Assembly (NCBI RefSeq): GCF_002440635.1
Contig: NZ_DJUW01000028.1
Span: forward strand, 62,001 to 126,000
Direction of reading: 5' to 3'
From: Novosphingobium sp. UBA6272
GTDB lineage: Bacteria; Pseudomonadota; Alphaproteobacteria; Sphingomonadales; Sphingomonadaceae
Length of the DNA: 64,000 bases
Below, piece after piece: positions 8,732 through 17,046 of the stretch. Every line of letters starts with the position of its first letter. Positions within the stretch are counted from its first letter, which is position 1. The position numbers and the translations under genes were made by a program. The notes below the pieces were generated by a model. The model worked only from the letters and a program-made list of their open reading frames with translations, searched no databases and was not told the origin of the DNA.

Positions 8732-9706
8732 TCAAGTTGCCGAAGCAGACGGCGCCGCGGCAGGAGCAGGTGGCGGCTCGTTGGCCGGCGCAACAGCCGG
8801 CGTTGACGCTGCCGGGCTTGCGGCCGGTTGCGCGACCGGAGCGGAACGCCGGTCCCGCTGGCGCGGCTGAGATTGCTGCTGGCGGGGTGGCTGCGCATTG
8901 GGCGTTTCGACCGGCACCGGCACAGCGGCGGCGGTACCCCGCGACAGCAGGGCGCTAGCCGTTACCGGCACATCGCGAATGGTCGTCTGCACTTCTGCCA
9001 ATTTGGGTACCGATTGTCCGCCAATAGTTATTGCCAGAGCTTCGGGCCGCGCGGTCATGATCCGCACATCGGTCTGGTCAGCCGGGACGGTCCAGCTTTC
9101 ACCCTGAACCATCTCTTTCTGGAACAGCTGGTTGCCGGCACCATCGGTGAATTTGACCCAGACCTTGCCATCCAGCGCGGTGAATACAACCGGACCGGTC
9201 GGGGCCGGCACAGCCGCCGGTGCAGCCTCGCTTTGCGCGGCCACGGCCGGTTCGTCAGAAAGGATCGAAGGGAGCGTCATGCCCGGGGCGATCATCGAGC
9301 GGTAGAGGAAGAACAGCCCGGCCAGCACTGCGATAATTCCCAGAGCGGACAGCCAGACCAGCCGCGAACCCGGCACCCGGGCAGGATCGCCAGGCTCAAA
9401 AGTGGGAATGCCCCGACGCGGTTCGGCCGGTTCAAAATCGACCAGTTCGCCCCGCACTGCAGTAACGATCTCATCTGCATCGAGACCCACAGCCTTGGCA
9501 TAGGATCGCGAAAACCCGACTGCATAGGTCCGCGAAGGCAGGGCCGAAAAATTCCCGTCCTCGATCGAGGTCAGGTGACGTTCGGGAATTCTGGTTATGG
9601 CCGCAACCTGGGCGCGGCTCATCCCCGCCGCCTCGCGTGCGCGGAGCAGGCGTGCCCCAATCCCTTCAAGAGGCAGTTCAGCCTCTTCCACGTCAGTTTC
9701 CGACAT
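8732..9706 (-). CDS. RodZ-like protein: helix-turn-helix, membrane segment, DUF4115
   Basis: The 324-residue protein has an N-terminal Xre-like helix-turn-helix (about residues 17-85), a single membrane segment at about 115-137, then a periplasmic DUF4115 beta domain (about VFTALDGKVWVKFTD onward) and a Pro/Ala/Gln-rich tail. This layout is that of RodZ, which links MreB filaments to the wall synthesis machinery. The cytoplasmic HTH in this family binds MreB rather than DNA. It is the first gene of a probable minus-strand operon with the YbgF-like gene and tilS. Confidence 0.78.
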   Translation of the reverse strand: MSETDVEEAELPLEGIGARLLRAREAAGMSRAQVAAITRIPERHLTSIEDGNFSALPSRTYAVGFSRSYAKAVGLDADEIVTAVRGELVDFEPAEPRRGIPTFEPGDPARVPGSRLVWLSALGIIAVLAGLFFLYRSMIAPGMTLPSILSDEPAVAAQSEAAPAAVPAPTGPVVFTALDGKVWVKFTDGAGNQLFQKEMVQGESWTVPADQTDVRIMTARPEALAITIGGQSVPKLAEVQTTIRDVPVTASALLSRGTAAAVPVPVETPNAQPPRQQQSQPRQRDRRSAPVAQPAASPAASTPAVAPANEPPPAPAAAPSASAT

Positions 9707-9870
9707 TCCGACCCCGAAAGTTGCAACCCTGGTATTCCAGTCGGGCGGGACAATCCGCTTTTACCGCACAGAGTCAACGGAAAAGCAGCGCGGACAGGCC
9801 AACCAGACGGCAGGATGGCCCGGAAATGTGACAGGCCGGTGTCGCCCGCAGTTCAGGGCCTGTCGTGGGA

Positions 9871-12147
9871 CTAGTCGGTATCAATCCCACGCTCCGCAGC
9901 CCAGGCTGACAGGGTGTCACGCAGGCTCGGGGGTGGGCTGGCGAGCCATTGGGTCATGGCCTGGCCCAATTCGGGCAGATCAACCTTGCGGACCAGTTCC
10001 TTGATCGGCCCGACGCTGGCCGGGGTGATCGACAGGCGGCGGATTCCGATCCCCAGCAGCGCCAGGGCTTCCAGCCGCCGTCCGCCCATTTCCCCGCAGA
10101 CGGTGATATCGATCGGGTAGCCGGCCAGGTTCAGCTGAACCCGCTTGAGAAACCGCATGATCGAAGGGCTGAGCCAGTCATAGCGTTCGGCCAGTTTGGG
10201 ATTGGCGCGATCGGCCGCGAACAGGAACTGAGTCAAGTCGTTGGTCCCGATCGACAGGAACGACAGCCTGGGGGCCAGCACATCGAGCTGCTCGGCCAGA
10301 GCCGGCACCTCGAGCATCGCGCCATAGCGCACCGCCTCGGGCAGCAGCTTCTTCTGGCCCTTGAGGAATTTGCGCTGAGTCTCGAACACCGCGCAGGCCG
10401 CATCGAATTCCCACGGTTCGGAGACCATCGGGAACATCACGTTGAGCGTGCGCCCGGCCGCCGCTTCGAGCAGCGAACGGGCCTGGACCTTGAGCAGCCC
10501 TTCGCGCTCCAGCGCGACGCGCAGCGCGCGCCAGCCCATCGCCGGGTTCTCCTCATGCTCGCCATCGTTGTGGCGCAGGTAGGGCAGCACCTTGTCGCCG
10601 CCGATGTCGACCGTGCGGAACACGACCGGCTTGTCGCCTGCGGCATCGAGCACGTCGCGGTACAGCCGGGTCTGCCGTTCGCGCGCCGGAAGCGTGGCGG
10701 AGACGAGGAACTGGAACTCGGTCCGGAACAGCCCGACCCCGTCGGCCCCGGCCAGGGCCAGGTTGGGCATGTCATCGCGCAGGCCGGCGTTCATCATCAC
10801 GGTGATGCGGGTGCCATCGCGGGTGAACGGCTCGACATCGCGCAAGGCGGCATAGGCGGCCGCGCGTTCCTTGCTCTTGACGAAGCGCAGGTCAAAGGCC
10901 TCGACCATTGCCTCGATCGGGCGAACGGTCGCTTCGCCCTTTTCGGCGTCGAGCAACAGCGGATCGCCATCGCGGACCACCCCGCGCAGGCTGCGGACCC
11001 GGCCCAGCACGGGAATCCCCATCGCCCGGGCGACAATCACCACGTGCGCGGTAAGCGAGCCTTCCTCAAGGATCACGCCCTTGAGCCGGCGCTTGTCATA
11101 TTCGAGCAGCTCGGCCGGGCCGAGGTTGCGGGCGATCAGGATCGTGTCACTGCGCAGGCCTTGCGATGCCGCCGTACCCATCTGGCCCGAGACGATCCGC
11201 AGCAGGCGGTTCGACAGGTCTTCCAGATCGTGCATCCGGTCAGCCAGCAGCGGATCGTCGATCTGCCGCATCCGCATCCGGGTGCGCTGCTGGACCCGCT
11301 CGATCGCCGCCTCGGCGGTCAGTCCGGAATCGATCGCCTCGATGATCCGGCGGCTCCAGCCTTCGTCATAGGCGAACATCTTGTAGGTCTCGAGCACCTC
11401 CTCATGCTCGCCCCCCACGCCGAACTCGGCCTGGCTCGCCATCTTGTCGATCTGCTCGCGCATCTTGTCGAAGGCGAGATAGACGCGCTGCAGTTCGGCA
11501 TCGCGGTCTTCCGCCATGACGTGTTCGATGGTGATCCGCGGCTGGTGGAACACGGCGTTGCCCGCCGCCAGCCCCTTGACCAGGATCAGCCCGGGAAGCC
11601 GCGCGGGACCAGTCTGCTGGGGGCCGAGCGCGACGTCCTCATCATCAACCAGTCCGGCGCCGGCGATCAGTTCGGACAGGACCATCGCCACGGTCTGCAG
11701 CGCCTCGATTTCCACTTCCTCATAGCGGCGCGGATCGGCATGCTGGACGCAGAGCACGCCGACAGCGCGCTCACGGCGAACGATCGGCACTCCGGCAAAG
11801 GAGTGAAACTTCTCTTCGCCGGTCTCGGGGCGGTAGGAGAAGTCCGGGTGCGCGGTCGCCTCGGCCAGGTTGAGCGTTTCGATATTGTCGGCGATCGTCC
11901 CGACCAGACCCTCGCCGATCGCCATGCGGGTGACGTGGACCGCTTCCTGCGCCAGCCCCTTGGTGGCGAACAGTTCCAGCATGCCTTCGCGCAGCAGGTA
12001 GACCGAGCAGACCTCGCTATCGAGCCCCTCGCCGATCACCTCGACCACGGTGTTGAGCTTTGCCTGGGCATGACTGCGCGAAGCCATCACGTCGTGCAGG
12101 CGCGTGAGGATGGTGCGGGCGGCGGAAACGGCGCTGGTCACTGGCAT
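9871..12147 (-). CDS. ptsP: PTS-Ntr enzyme I (phosphoenolpyruvate-protein phosphotransferase)
   Basis: A 758-residue protein with an N-terminal GAF domain (about residues 20-165), then an enzyme I core. The phospho-accepting histidine is His368 in EEGSLTAHVVIVARAMGIP, and the C-terminal PEP-binding barrel carries VMFPMVSEPWEF, SIGTNDLTQF and the VCGEMGGR cysteine. It takes phosphate from PEP and passes it to NPr (PtsO) in the nitrogen-related PTS, a regulatory rather than sugar-import chain. PtsO and PtsN are not in this window. It is transcribed alone, 164 bases from the RodZ-like gene. Confidence 0.93.
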   Translation of the reverse strand: MPVTSAVSAARTILTRLHDVMASRSHAQAKLNTVVEVIGEGLDSEVCSVYLLREGMLELFATKGLAQEAVHVTRMAIGEGLVGTIADNIETLNLAEATAHPDFSYRPETGEEKFHSFAGVPIVRRERAVGVLCVQHADPRRYEEVEIEALQTVAMVLSELIAGAGLVDDEDVALGPQQTGPARLPGLILVKGLAAGNAVFHQPRITIEHVMAEDRDAELQRVYLAFDKMREQIDKMASQAEFGVGGEHEEVLETYKMFAYDEGWSRRIIEAIDSGLTAEAAIERVQQRTRMRMRQIDDPLLADRMHDLEDLSNRLLRIVSGQMGTAASQGLRSDTILIARNLGPAELLEYDKRRLKGVILEEGSLTAHVVIVARAMGIPVLGRVRSLRGVVRDGDPLLLDAEKGEATVRPIEAMVEAFDLRFVKSKERAAAYAALRDVEPFTRDGTRITVMMNAGLRDDMPNLALAGADGVGLFRTEFQFLVSATLPARERQTRLYRDVLDAAGDKPVVFRTVDIGGDKVLPYLRHNDGEHEENPAMGWRALRVALEREGLLKVQARSLLEAAAGRTLNVMFPMVSEPWEFDAACAVFETQRKFLKGQKKLLPEAVRYGAMLEVPALAEQLDVLAPRLSFLSIGTNDLTQFLFAADRANPKLAERYDWLSPSIMRFLKRVQLNLAGYPIDITVCGEMGGRRLEALALLGIGIRRLSITPASVGPIKELVRKVDLPELGQAMTQWLASPPPSLRDTLSAWAAERGIDTD

Positions 12148-12253
12148 AGCGCCAGCCTAGACCAAAGGTTGGCCCTTGGGAACGGACGCGGTCGTTACTG
12201 CAAACGAATTTTTGGCGGCCCCGCCGAGGCGACGGGGCGCTGCCATCTGGCGA

Positions 12254-12409
12254 CTAGATGTGCGCCAGCTCTTCCTTGATCCTGAGCTTTCGCTTCTTGA
12301 GCGACTGGATCATCGCGACATCAGGCAACGGGCGGCTCTGTTCTTCCTGAATCTGCCGTTCAAGACCGGCATGCTTGAGCTGCAACGCGCTGGTATGCGA
12401 TTGTTCCAT
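12254..12409 (-). CDS. DUF465 (YdcH-like) small protein
   Basis: A 51-residue protein starting MEQSHTSALQLKHAGLE and ending in the family signature LKKRKLRIKEEL. It is a short antiparallel helical hairpin with a highly basic second helix. An AAGGAGA ribosome binding site lies just upstream of the ATG at 12409, which fixes the short start over a longer frame. Function of the family is unknown. A divergent second DUF465 gene lies 182 bases away. Confidence 0.82.
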   Translation of the reverse strand: MEQSHTSALQLKHAGLERQIQEEQSRPLPDVAMIQSLKKRKLRIKEELAHI

Positions 12410-12591
12410 CCGGGATTCTCCTTGTGTTAGCCCCAGGGCTGCAAGGACACCGCCGATAACCGACTCGGCATTCGGCGAGTCACTGCGATTGTCATGAAAA
12501 CATATTAAGCCTATCTTGCGAAGCACCTTCGTAAAGTCCGGCGTCAGGGCGCAGCGGCTTTGCGGTGAACCGGCACATGGAGTTTGCGGGC

Positions 12592-12789
12592 GTGAACGAA
12601 GAGGAGATGCGCAAGCGCCTGGAAATGCTGAAGGTGGAGCATCGCGATCTTGACGCTGCCATCGATGCCTTGACGGCGGCCGGATCGAACGACCAGCTTC
12701 AGATTGCCCGACTCAAAAAGCGCAAGCTGCGTCTCAAAGACCAGATCATGATGATCGAGGACTATCTGATCCCCGACATCATCGCCTAA
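12592..12789 (+). CDS. DUF465 (YdcH-like) small protein, second copy
   Basis: The protein ends AGSNDQLQIARLKKRKLRLK...DYLIPDIIA and has the same KKRKLRLK signature as its divergent neighbour, though with a longer N-terminal helix. I prefer the GTG start at 12592 (65 residues, VNEEEMRKRLEML), because GGAG sits about nine bases upstream. ATG at 12577 or GTG at 12565 would add five or nine residues. It precedes the RcdA-family gene on the same strand. Confidence 0.8.
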   Translation: MNEEEMRKRLEMLKVEHRDLDAAIDALTAAGSNDQLQIARLKKRKLRLKDQIMMIEDYLIPDIIA

Positions 12790-12948
12790 GCAGCGGCGCG
12801 GTGGCCGGACCGGCCCGCAGATCACCCGCAGCCGGATCGGTTCGTCCCGAAAAACCGTCCCCCCAAGGGACAGTCCCGAAATGGTGTGGCAAACTTTCCG
12901 TGAGCCTGTTGGCAAGCATGATTCCGCGCGCCTATCGCGGCCCCAGAC

Positions 12949-13404
12949 ATGGCAAGCCCGGCAAGCATCAATCCCCGGATCATCGAGGGACTCTATTGTG
13001 AGGCCCTGGTCCTTTCGGACGAGGTCCGCGCAGCCTTTGCGATGTCGGGGCGGCTTGAGCAAACCGGCGATGACGAGACAACCGTCGCGCTGAGCTGCGA
13101 GGCGCTGCGCACGACCACGCGGATGATGCACGCGGTCGCCTGGCTGCTCAACCACCGCGCCTTCTTTGCCGGAGAGCTGAGCGAATTCCAGCTGCGCCGC
13201 CATGGCAAACTGGCCGATTTCCCGGAAGCCGATCCGCACCGACTGGGCCTGATCGACGGGCCGACCCGCGAGCTGATCCAGGCCACCGAGCGTTTCCACG
13301 CCCGGCTCAAGCGGCTCGACAACGGCTGGCGCGAGCGCGATCCCGCCAGCCCCAGCGCGATCGCCGCGCTGCGCGAACGGCTGGGCGCGCAAGTCAGGGG
13401 TTAG
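12949..13404 (+). CDS. rcdA: RcdA/DUF1465-family protein
   Basis: A 151-residue all-helical protein whose central block LRTTTRMMHAVAWLLNHRAF and GELSEFQLRRHGKL are typical of DUF1465, the family that includes Caulobacter RcdA. RcdA is an adaptor that helps ClpXP degrade the cell-cycle regulator CtrA and other targets. Sphingomonads carry the family next to DUF465 genes, as here. The family call is good; that it acts in CtrA turnover here is carried over from Caulobacter. No strong ribosome binding site is seen before the ATG. Confidence 0.7.
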   Translation: MASPASINPRIIEGLYCEALVLSDEVRAAFAMSGRLEQTGDDETTVALSCEALRTTTRMMHAVAWLLNHRAFFAGELSEFQLRRHGKLADFPEADPHRLGLIDGPTRELIQATERFHARLKRLDNGWRERDPASPSAIAALRERLGAQVRG

Positions 13405-13522
13405 AATTTTTCCCGCGCGCCGATTGAACCGCGCAGGTTCATCCGACGACATCTCCTGCGAAGTCGTTGTTCGGCAGAGTGGCGATCGCGCGATCAGCCG
13501 CGGCGGGACCTTTGGTTTCGAT

Positions 13523-13560
13523 TCCCGAGGGAGACCCCAAGTCCCGAGGGAGACCCCAAG
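13523..13560 (+). repeat. 19-bp perfect tandem duplication carrying the ribosome binding site
   Basis: The unit TCCCGAGGGAGACCCCAAG occurs twice head to tail (13523-13541 and 13542-13560). Each copy has GAGGGAG; the second copy ends in the G of the GTG start codon of the following gene, whereas the first copy is followed by TCC rather than TGA. Confidence 0.9.
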
Positions 13561-13928
13561 TGACGACAGTGCTTAGATCCGCCCTGGCCCTGGTGCTGTT
13601 CAGCCAGACCACCGCAGCCCAGGCCACGTGCACCCTGCCAGTGGAAACCGCGCTGCCGCGCACCCAGGTCGTGCTGGTGGCACCAAATGGCCAGACCACC
13701 ACACAGGTCACCGGTGCCGACGGCAAATTGACCCTCAAACGCCTGCGCAGGGGTGCATGGCTGATGCGTCTCGCCAGCCAGACCGGCGCTGTCCCGGTCC
13801 AGGTCGGCGGCGACCGCAAGCTGGTGATCCAGACAGTGACCGTCAGTTATAGCTGCAGCGCGCCCGGTGGACCCGCGCGGCACGCGGCTCACCCCGGGCT
13901 CAGGCAGCTGAACCGGAAAGCCGACTAG
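13560..13928 (+). CDS. Hypothetical secreted protein
   Basis: The protein of 122 residues begins VTTVLRSALALVLFSQTTAAQA, a signal peptide with probable cleavage after AQA. The mature part has a predicted beta-sandwich feel (TQVVLVAPNGQTTTQVTGADGKLTLKRLRRGAW), like a small carboxypeptidase-regulatory or Cna-B fold, and two cysteines (TCTLP and YSCSAP) that could form a disulfide. I do not recognise a named family. The GTG start at 13560 is chosen because it follows the duplicated GAGGGAG and begins the signal peptide. Confidence 0.6.
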   Translation: MTTVLRSALALVLFSQTTAAQATCTLPVETALPRTQVVLVAPNGQTTTQVTGADGKLTLKRLRRGAWLMRLASQTGAVPVQVGGDRKLVIQTVTVSYSCSAPGGPARHAAHPGLRQLNRKAD

Positions 13929-13943
13929 ACGCGGGCATCAGGA

Positions 13944-14252
13944 CTATTCCCGATCATCCGATGGCTCGAACCGTGTTACCCAACGCGGCGCGCCGTGTTC
14001 GGACCGTTCGATATCGGGCACGGGTACCGGATCGTCCCCCGTCTCGATCCAGCCGCGCCCGTCGCACTTGTCGCAAATGCAGCGCTTTGAGCGCTGGCTG
14101 ACAAGATCGAACTCGCGGTTCCACTGGCCGTGCCCCGCGCATAGCGGGCATCGCCGGTCGAGATCGCCACTGCGGTGCCGCAACGGAATCCCGTCAAAAG
14201 CATGCGGATCATGCGGGCCGGTGCAAGTGACAATCCGTTTTTCGTGCGACAT
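13944..14252 (-). CDS. Small cysteine-rich zinc-finger-like protein
   Basis: A 102-residue protein starting MSHEKRIVTC. It has two CxxC pairs with DnaJ-like spacing: CPLCAGHGQW near residue 35 and CICDKCDGRGWIE near residue 58, enough for one or two zinc sites of the CxxCxGxG type. No J domain is present. It begins 14 bases after the stop of the MFS transporter gene on the same strand, so the two are probably co-transcribed. Its function is unknown. Confidence 0.65.
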   Translation of the reverse strand: MSHEKRIVTCTGPHDPHAFDGIPLRHRSGDLDRRCPLCAGHGQWNREFDLVSQRSKRCICDKCDGRGWIETGDDPVPVPDIERSEHGAPRWVTRFEPSDDRE

Positions 14253-14266
14253 GCGGCAAAGCGATC

Positions 14267-15562
14267 CTAGGCCTGCGCCGCATCCACCCGCGCCTTGTCG
14301 CGGTGGAACCAGTGCCCGGCCAGGAAGAAGGCCGGCAGCGCCAGCATCGATACCACGGACATGCTCAGCGCCGCGCTGCTGTAAGGCTGGGCACTGCCCG
14401 CCGCGCGGAACAGATCGATCAGCGCGCCGGTGGCGGTGATCCCGATCCCAAGGCCGACCGCGTTGACGCAGAGGATGTTGAACGCCACCACCGTCGCCCG
14501 CGAGGAAGGCGGCGAAAGCTCCTGAATGGTTGAGACCGCCGGGCCATAATAGGCGCAGAGCAGAAAGATCCCCGCGCCGATCCCCGGCACGAACCAGATC
14601 GAATCCGCCGGGACGATCCGGAAGCCCAGCGTCAGCGGGGCCAGCGCGAGGATCATCCAGAACAGCAGCATCGCCCGGCCCGATTTGCGGGTGCGGTACC
14701 ACCAGTCCCCGGCATAGCCGCCGAACAGGCTGCCGGCGATTCCCGCAACCACGGTCATGAACCCGGTCAGCTTGGCGATTTCGGCCCGTTCGAACCCGCG
14801 TTCTTCCACGAACCACAATTGGTCGAACGCCGCCGCGCCAACCGCGATGTGCAGCGCCACCCCGCCGCCGATCACCAGGCACAGCGCCGGCGATTGGCGC
14901 AGCGCGGCAATCAGCACCCGCATATGCCCGCGCCAGCCGGGGCCGTGGCTGTGGACTGGCGGCCCCACCACCCGGTCATCGCGCACCAGCCACATCAGCG
15001 CCGCCAGCACCATGCCGATTGCGCCGAGCAGGTAGAAACAGTTGCGCCAGCCGATCGTCGGCCCGAGATAACCCGCGACCAGCAGGCTCGCCCCCGCCCC
15101 GATCGGCACACCAAGGTAATAGAGCGACATCGCCAGCCCCAGTTGCGACGGCTTGAACCGGTCCGCCACCAGCGACGCCGCCGCCGGGGTCAGCGCGGAT
15201 TCGCCCACCCCGATCAGCGCGCGCGGCACGGCCATCGAGACAAACCCCTTGGCCGCCCCGCTCACCGCGGTCAGCAGCGACCAGGCCGCAATTGCCAGCG
15301 CAATCAGCCGCCCACGGTGCATCCGGTCGGCCAGCACCCCCATGAGCAGCCCGGCGACCGCATAAAAGACGATAAAGAACAGCCCTGTCAGAAGGCCAAA
15401 CTGGGTATCGCTCAGCCCCAGCTCGGGCTTGATGAAATTGGCGAAGCTGGGCAGCAACTGGCGATCGACGAAGTTGAGCACGTTGATCACGGTGAGCAGC
15501 GCGAGCAGCCCCCAGGACGAGACGGATGAGTGCTCCGATGCGTTAGGGCCTGTGGCAGACAT
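14267..15562 (-). CDS. MFS transporter (spinster-like)
   Basis: A 431-residue protein with 12 predicted membrane segments. The first loop motif GVLADRMHRGRLIALAIAAW is the MFS motif A, and VDRQLLPSFANFIKPELGLS is the opening block of the large spinster-like group common in sphingomonads. The start at 15562 (MSATGPNASEH) has AGGAGAG upstream; longer in-frame starts add a Pro-rich stretch without such a site. The substrate is unknown. Confidence 0.82.
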   Translation of the reverse strand: MSATGPNASEHSSVSSWGLLALLTVINVLNFVDRQLLPSFANFIKPELGLSDTQFGLLTGLFFIVFYAVAGLLMGVLADRMHRGRLIALAIAAWSLLTAVSGAAKGFVSMAVPRALIGVGESALTPAAASLVADRFKPSQLGLAMSLYYLGVPIGAGASLLVAGYLGPTIGWRNCFYLLGAIGMVLAALMWLVRDDRVVGPPVHSHGPGWRGHMRVLIAALRQSPALCLVIGGGVALHIAVGAAAFDQLWFVEERGFERAEIAKLTGFMTVVAGIAGSLFGGYAGDWWYRTRKSGRAMLLFWMILALAPLTLGFRIVPADSIWFVPGIGAGIFLLCAYYGPAVSTIQELSPPSSRATVVAFNILCVNAVGLGIGITATGALIDLFRAAGSAQPYSSAALSMSVVSMLALPAFFLAGHWFHRDKARVDAAQA

Positions 15563-15707
15563 CGGCGCGCTCTCCTGGTTTGTGCTTTGGCGCATGGTGG
15601 CGGAGGCCGGCGGCGATGGGAAGGGGGAATGGTGGGGTGGGGGGGCATCACTCACCAGTTTGGGGTCGCCGAAGCTACCGAAGCAGTTGGTCAAGACTCT
15701 TTAGCGC

Positions 15708-16673
15708 TTAGGCAAATCCTCCTGCGACACAGAAAGACTTTCCTGATGGCCTAGGATCATCAAAAGATATTCTCGAGACGTAGGTCAAAGGTCGATTGAA
15801 TCCTGGCAATTTAATGTAGCTTGAGCCGAATTTTCGCATGTGGCAGCTTTTGAAAAGGAGTCCGCTTCCGCACCAGCACGGATCACGCTTCTTGATCTCA
15901 GGTCCAGTCAACAAATCTTCGCCTCGGAGCATAGGTCCATATGAATACATACCCTTCGTAACAACACTGTTCGGCCCATAAACGGTACGATCAGCCTTTC
16001 CGACATGATATGTAGTTACAATGGTGGTGTCTACTCGTGCATCGATTACAGCACTATTACAATTCATCCCAATTGTCTTCATTGCATCTTTGTGTTTAGA
16101 AGCCTTTTGTAGCGAAAGGACAGCTTTACGCAGTGCGTGCTGATCTCTAGATTCAGATTTCGCAATCTTCTTTATACTAGCTCTTGTTCCCGGCTCGACC
16201 GCTGGCGTCCAACCTTCAATTTGAACAATCACACCATCTTCATCTAGAGTTCGACGGTTAATCACAAACCTGCTTGACGGCTTTCCACTTTCATCTAAAT
16301 TTGAAATATTTAGACAGACAGGCTCTGTTGATTTGTCATATTTGAATCCGCAAATTAGAAACGTGAGAGAATTGGAAGTTAGCTTGTTTTTTACGAACTC
16401 AATTTCTATTTCACGTCGCAGCCCCTCCATCAAGCTGTCAAACGCGTCGTCTGTGTCGCCAGCGCGGTTCAAATAGGACATGATCCATTCGTCGGTGTCA
16501 AATCCATTGAATCTTGCTAAGCCAGTAAACGCAATCGCGACCCTAGCGTCATTGCAGCACAACACAGTCAGCTTGTTATAGTAGTCATCTACTACAGAAC
16601 CGCTCGCCGTAATCCGACGATCACAAAGCAATATCGTGTATTTAGAATTCTGTATTGAAATCAGAAGAGTCAC
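15708..16673 (-). CDS. Proteasome/HslV-like Ntn hydrolase with C-terminal SEC-C zinc motif
   Basis: I place the start at GTG 16673, since AGGAGA lies eight bases upstream; a GTG six codons earlier would put that site inside the gene. The 321-residue product then begins Met-Thr-Leu-Leu-Ile-Ser-Ile, and counting Thr as residue 1 gives Asp17 (CDRRIT) and Lys33 (DDYYNKL), exactly the Thr1/Asp17/Lys33 triad spacing of proteasome beta and HslV. DARVAIAFTGLA fits the following core strand. Near the C-terminus is a SEC-C zinc motif, DPCWCGSG...KSCH (Cys266, Cys268, Cys277, His278 counting Met). GC content is about 42% in a sampled 60-base stretch against roughly 65% around it, suggesting transfer. 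The likely activity is threonine peptidase or another Ntn amidase; no ATPase partner is adjacent. Confidence 0.6.
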   Translation of the reverse strand: MTLLISIQNSKYTILLCDRRITASGSVVDDYYNKLTVLCCNDARVAIAFTGLARFNGFDTDEWIMSYLNRAGDTDDAFDSLMEGLRREIEIEFVKNKLTSNSLTFLICGFKYDKSTEPVCLNISNLDESGKPSSRFVINRRTLDEDGVIVQIEGWTPAVEPGTRASIKKIAKSESRDQHALRKAVLSLQKASKHKDAMKTIGMNCNSAVIDARVDTTIVTTYHVGKADRTVYGPNSVVTKGMYSYGPMLRGEDLLTGPEIKKRDPCWCGSGLLFKSCHMRKFGSSYIKLPGFNRPLTYVSRISFDDPRPSGKSFCVAGGFA

Positions 16674-17046
16674 GGAATTTTCTCCTAGCACACTCTCGAG
16701 ATGTCCCCATCATCCGTCCAATCTTTTGAGGTTGCAAGGGTACACGGAATACCGTGTCCCCGGCCTACGCACGCGCCCCACCAACTTTCCTACACCGCAC
16801 CAATCTGCCAAACTCCGCCCCGCTCTTTCCCATTGTAACCGATCCCGCCCCCGCACAGCCGCGCCCACGGTGGAAGCTCACATAAGGTGACCAAAGGTAA
16901 CAGGGTGAACGCGCGGCGTGTGGAGCTTTGTTACCTTTGCGTGGCACCCTTCGACAGGCTCAGGGTGGGCGGAACTTGCTTTAGGTTCCTTACTCGCTTC
17001 CCCATACCCCTCGACACTCGCCCCTACCCGCCCCATATCGACCGCT
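16674..17046. other. Intergenic region with several inverted repeats
   Basis: No gene is supported here. The first 90 bases are AT-rich like the Ntn-hydrolase gene and hold its ribosome binding site. ACACGG-AATA-CCGTGT at 16742-16757 is a perfect short dyad. CAAAGGTAACA at 16892-16902 and TGTTACCTTTG at 16929-16939 are a perfect 11-bp inverted repeat with a 26-base loop. CACCCT...AGGGTG around 16945-16967 flanks TCGACAGGCTC, a dispersed intergenic repeat style seen in this group. Confidence 0.6.

Noticed and set aside
9949..12279. Very long reading frame (776 codons) opposite ptsP
   Set aside because: It is the antisense shadow of ptsP in high-GC DNA; the amino acid make-up is not protein-like and ptsP has clear family motifs.
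15708..16691. Longer start of the Ntn-hydrolase gene at GTG 16691
   Set aside because: The AGGAGA ribosome binding site of the downstream GTG would then lie inside the gene, and the catalytic Thr would not follow Met.
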